Shown one piece after another: positions 5,715 through 6,286 of a DNA stretch of 6,286 nucleotides (position 1 is the first letter of the stretch; each line of letters starts with the position of its first letter). The notes under the pieces are model-generated. The model saw only the letters and a list, made by a program, of their open reading frames with translations. It made no database searches and was not told the origin of the DNA. The position numbers and the translations under genes were made by a program. This DNA is from Synergistaceae bacterium (GTDB taxonomy: Bacteria > Synergistota > Synergistia > Synergistales > Synergistaceae). Location of the stretch: NCBI GenBank assembly GCA_031264605.1, contig JAISDQ010000152.1, positions 1 through 6,286 on the forward strand. The letters run 5' to 3'.

Positions 5715-6286
5715 ATGTACGTCACATCGGAAAAATTGCTTCTTGACGCCGCCGCGGGCGGTTACGCGGTCGGCGCTTTCAACGCCGAGAACGCGGAGAT
5801 GGCGTGGGCGATAATAACCGCCGCCGAGGAAGCGCGTTCGCCGGTCATCATACAGACCACGCCGGGCACGCTCAAGTACCTGCCCGAAAATTATTTCGCG
5901 GGCATGGTGAAAAACGCGGCGCAAGCCGCCTCGGTTCCCGTGGTGCTGCACCTCGATCACGGTTCGTCGTTCGAGCTGGCGAAAAGCTGCGTCGAAAACG
6001 GATATTCGTCGGTGATGATAGACGGCTCGAAACTGACCTATGAGGAAAACGCGGCGCTCACGAAACGCGTGTGCGATTACGCGCGCGAACGAGGCGTTCC
6101 CGTCGAGGGCGAAATTGGGATCATCGGCGGCAAGGAGGACACGACTCAGGCGGATTCCGGCGTTTACACCGATCCCGCGCAGGCCGCGGCTTTCGCCTCC
6201 CTCACAGGGGTTTCGTCGCTCGCGATCTCGGTGGGGACCGCGCACGGTTTCTACAAGACAACCCCAGTGCTCAACCTGGACCTCAT
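5715..6286 (+). CDS. Class II ketose-bisphosphate aldolase (FbaA/GatY/KbaY type), 3' end missing
   Basis: The first 190 codons of a family that is usually about 280 residues are present; the gene runs off the right edge. These cytosolic Zn-dependent TIM-barrel enzymes cleave fructose- or tagatose-1,6-bisphosphate, or related ketose phosphates, into dihydroxyacetone phosphate and an aldehyde. Motifs seen: GYAVGAFNAEN (16-26), SPVIIQTTPGT (42-52), VVLHLDHG (76-83) with the catalytic Asp81 and zinc ligand His82, GYSSVMIDGS (96-105), VEGEIGIIGG (130-139) with Glu133, YTDPAQAAAF (151-160), and VGTAHGFYK (173-181) with zinc ligand His177. The third zinc histidine and the substrate-phosphate loop lie beyond the window, so fructose versus tagatose specificity is open. 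The start overlaps the stop of a two-codon ATG-AAA-TAA frame (5707-5715). As the last visible gene of the importer operon it ties the transported substrate to sugar-phosphate cleavage. Confidence 0.9.
   Translation, partial: MYVTSEKLLLDAAAGGYAVGAFNAENAEMAWAIITAAEEARSPVIIQTTPGTLKYLPENYFAGMVKNAAQAASVPVVLHLDHGSSFELAKSCVENGYSSVMIDGSKLTYEENAALTKRVCDYARERGVPVEGEIGIIGGKEDTTQADSGVYTDPAQAAAFASLTGVSSLAISVGTAHGFYKTTPVLNLDL

Noticed and set aside
5334..6245. A 303-codon minus-strand open frame across the permease end and aldolase
   Set aside because: Antisense to motif-rich genes, without any domain of its own.

Overview
This GC-rich bacterial window carries five recognisable protein genes. Four lie on the plus strand and a partial one runs off the left edge on the minus strand. 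Codon use is GC-rich but with strikingly frequent ATA for isoleucine and some AGG for arginine. Together with the gene types this would fit an anaerobe such as a member of Synergistota, but that placement is only a guess and nothing here proves it.

Left part (1-1882): the 5' end of a minus-strand membrane protein (first 63 residues, one transmembrane segment followed by the start of an extracytoplasmic domain) diverges from a complete plus-strand gene for an O-acetylhomoserine sulfhydrylase-type PLP enzyme (metY family). The 401-bp intergenic region holds a plausible promoter for each direction and, between them, a perfect 11-bp inverted repeat with operator-like geometry.

Right part (1883-6286): a sugar-type ABC importer operon. 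A promoter with a consensus TATAAT -10 box precedes a leader of about 130 nt. Then come a ribose-family (type 1 fold) periplasmic binding protein, a two-domain RbsA-like ATPase, an RbsC-like permease and the first two thirds of a class II ketose-bisphosphate aldolase. A well-formed intrinsic terminator sits between the binding-protein gene and the ATPase gene. It probably acts as a partial terminator that keeps the binding protein in excess.

Together the operon suggests import of a monosaccharide or polyol. After phosphorylation by enzymes outside this window, it would be split by the aldolase into triose units. The substrate cannot be named from sequence: several ribose-contact positions of the binding protein are changed. 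I found no RNA genes, CRISPR array, transposon or broken gene. The content is mostly ordinary metabolism and the interest lies in the regulatory DNA and the unknown ligand.
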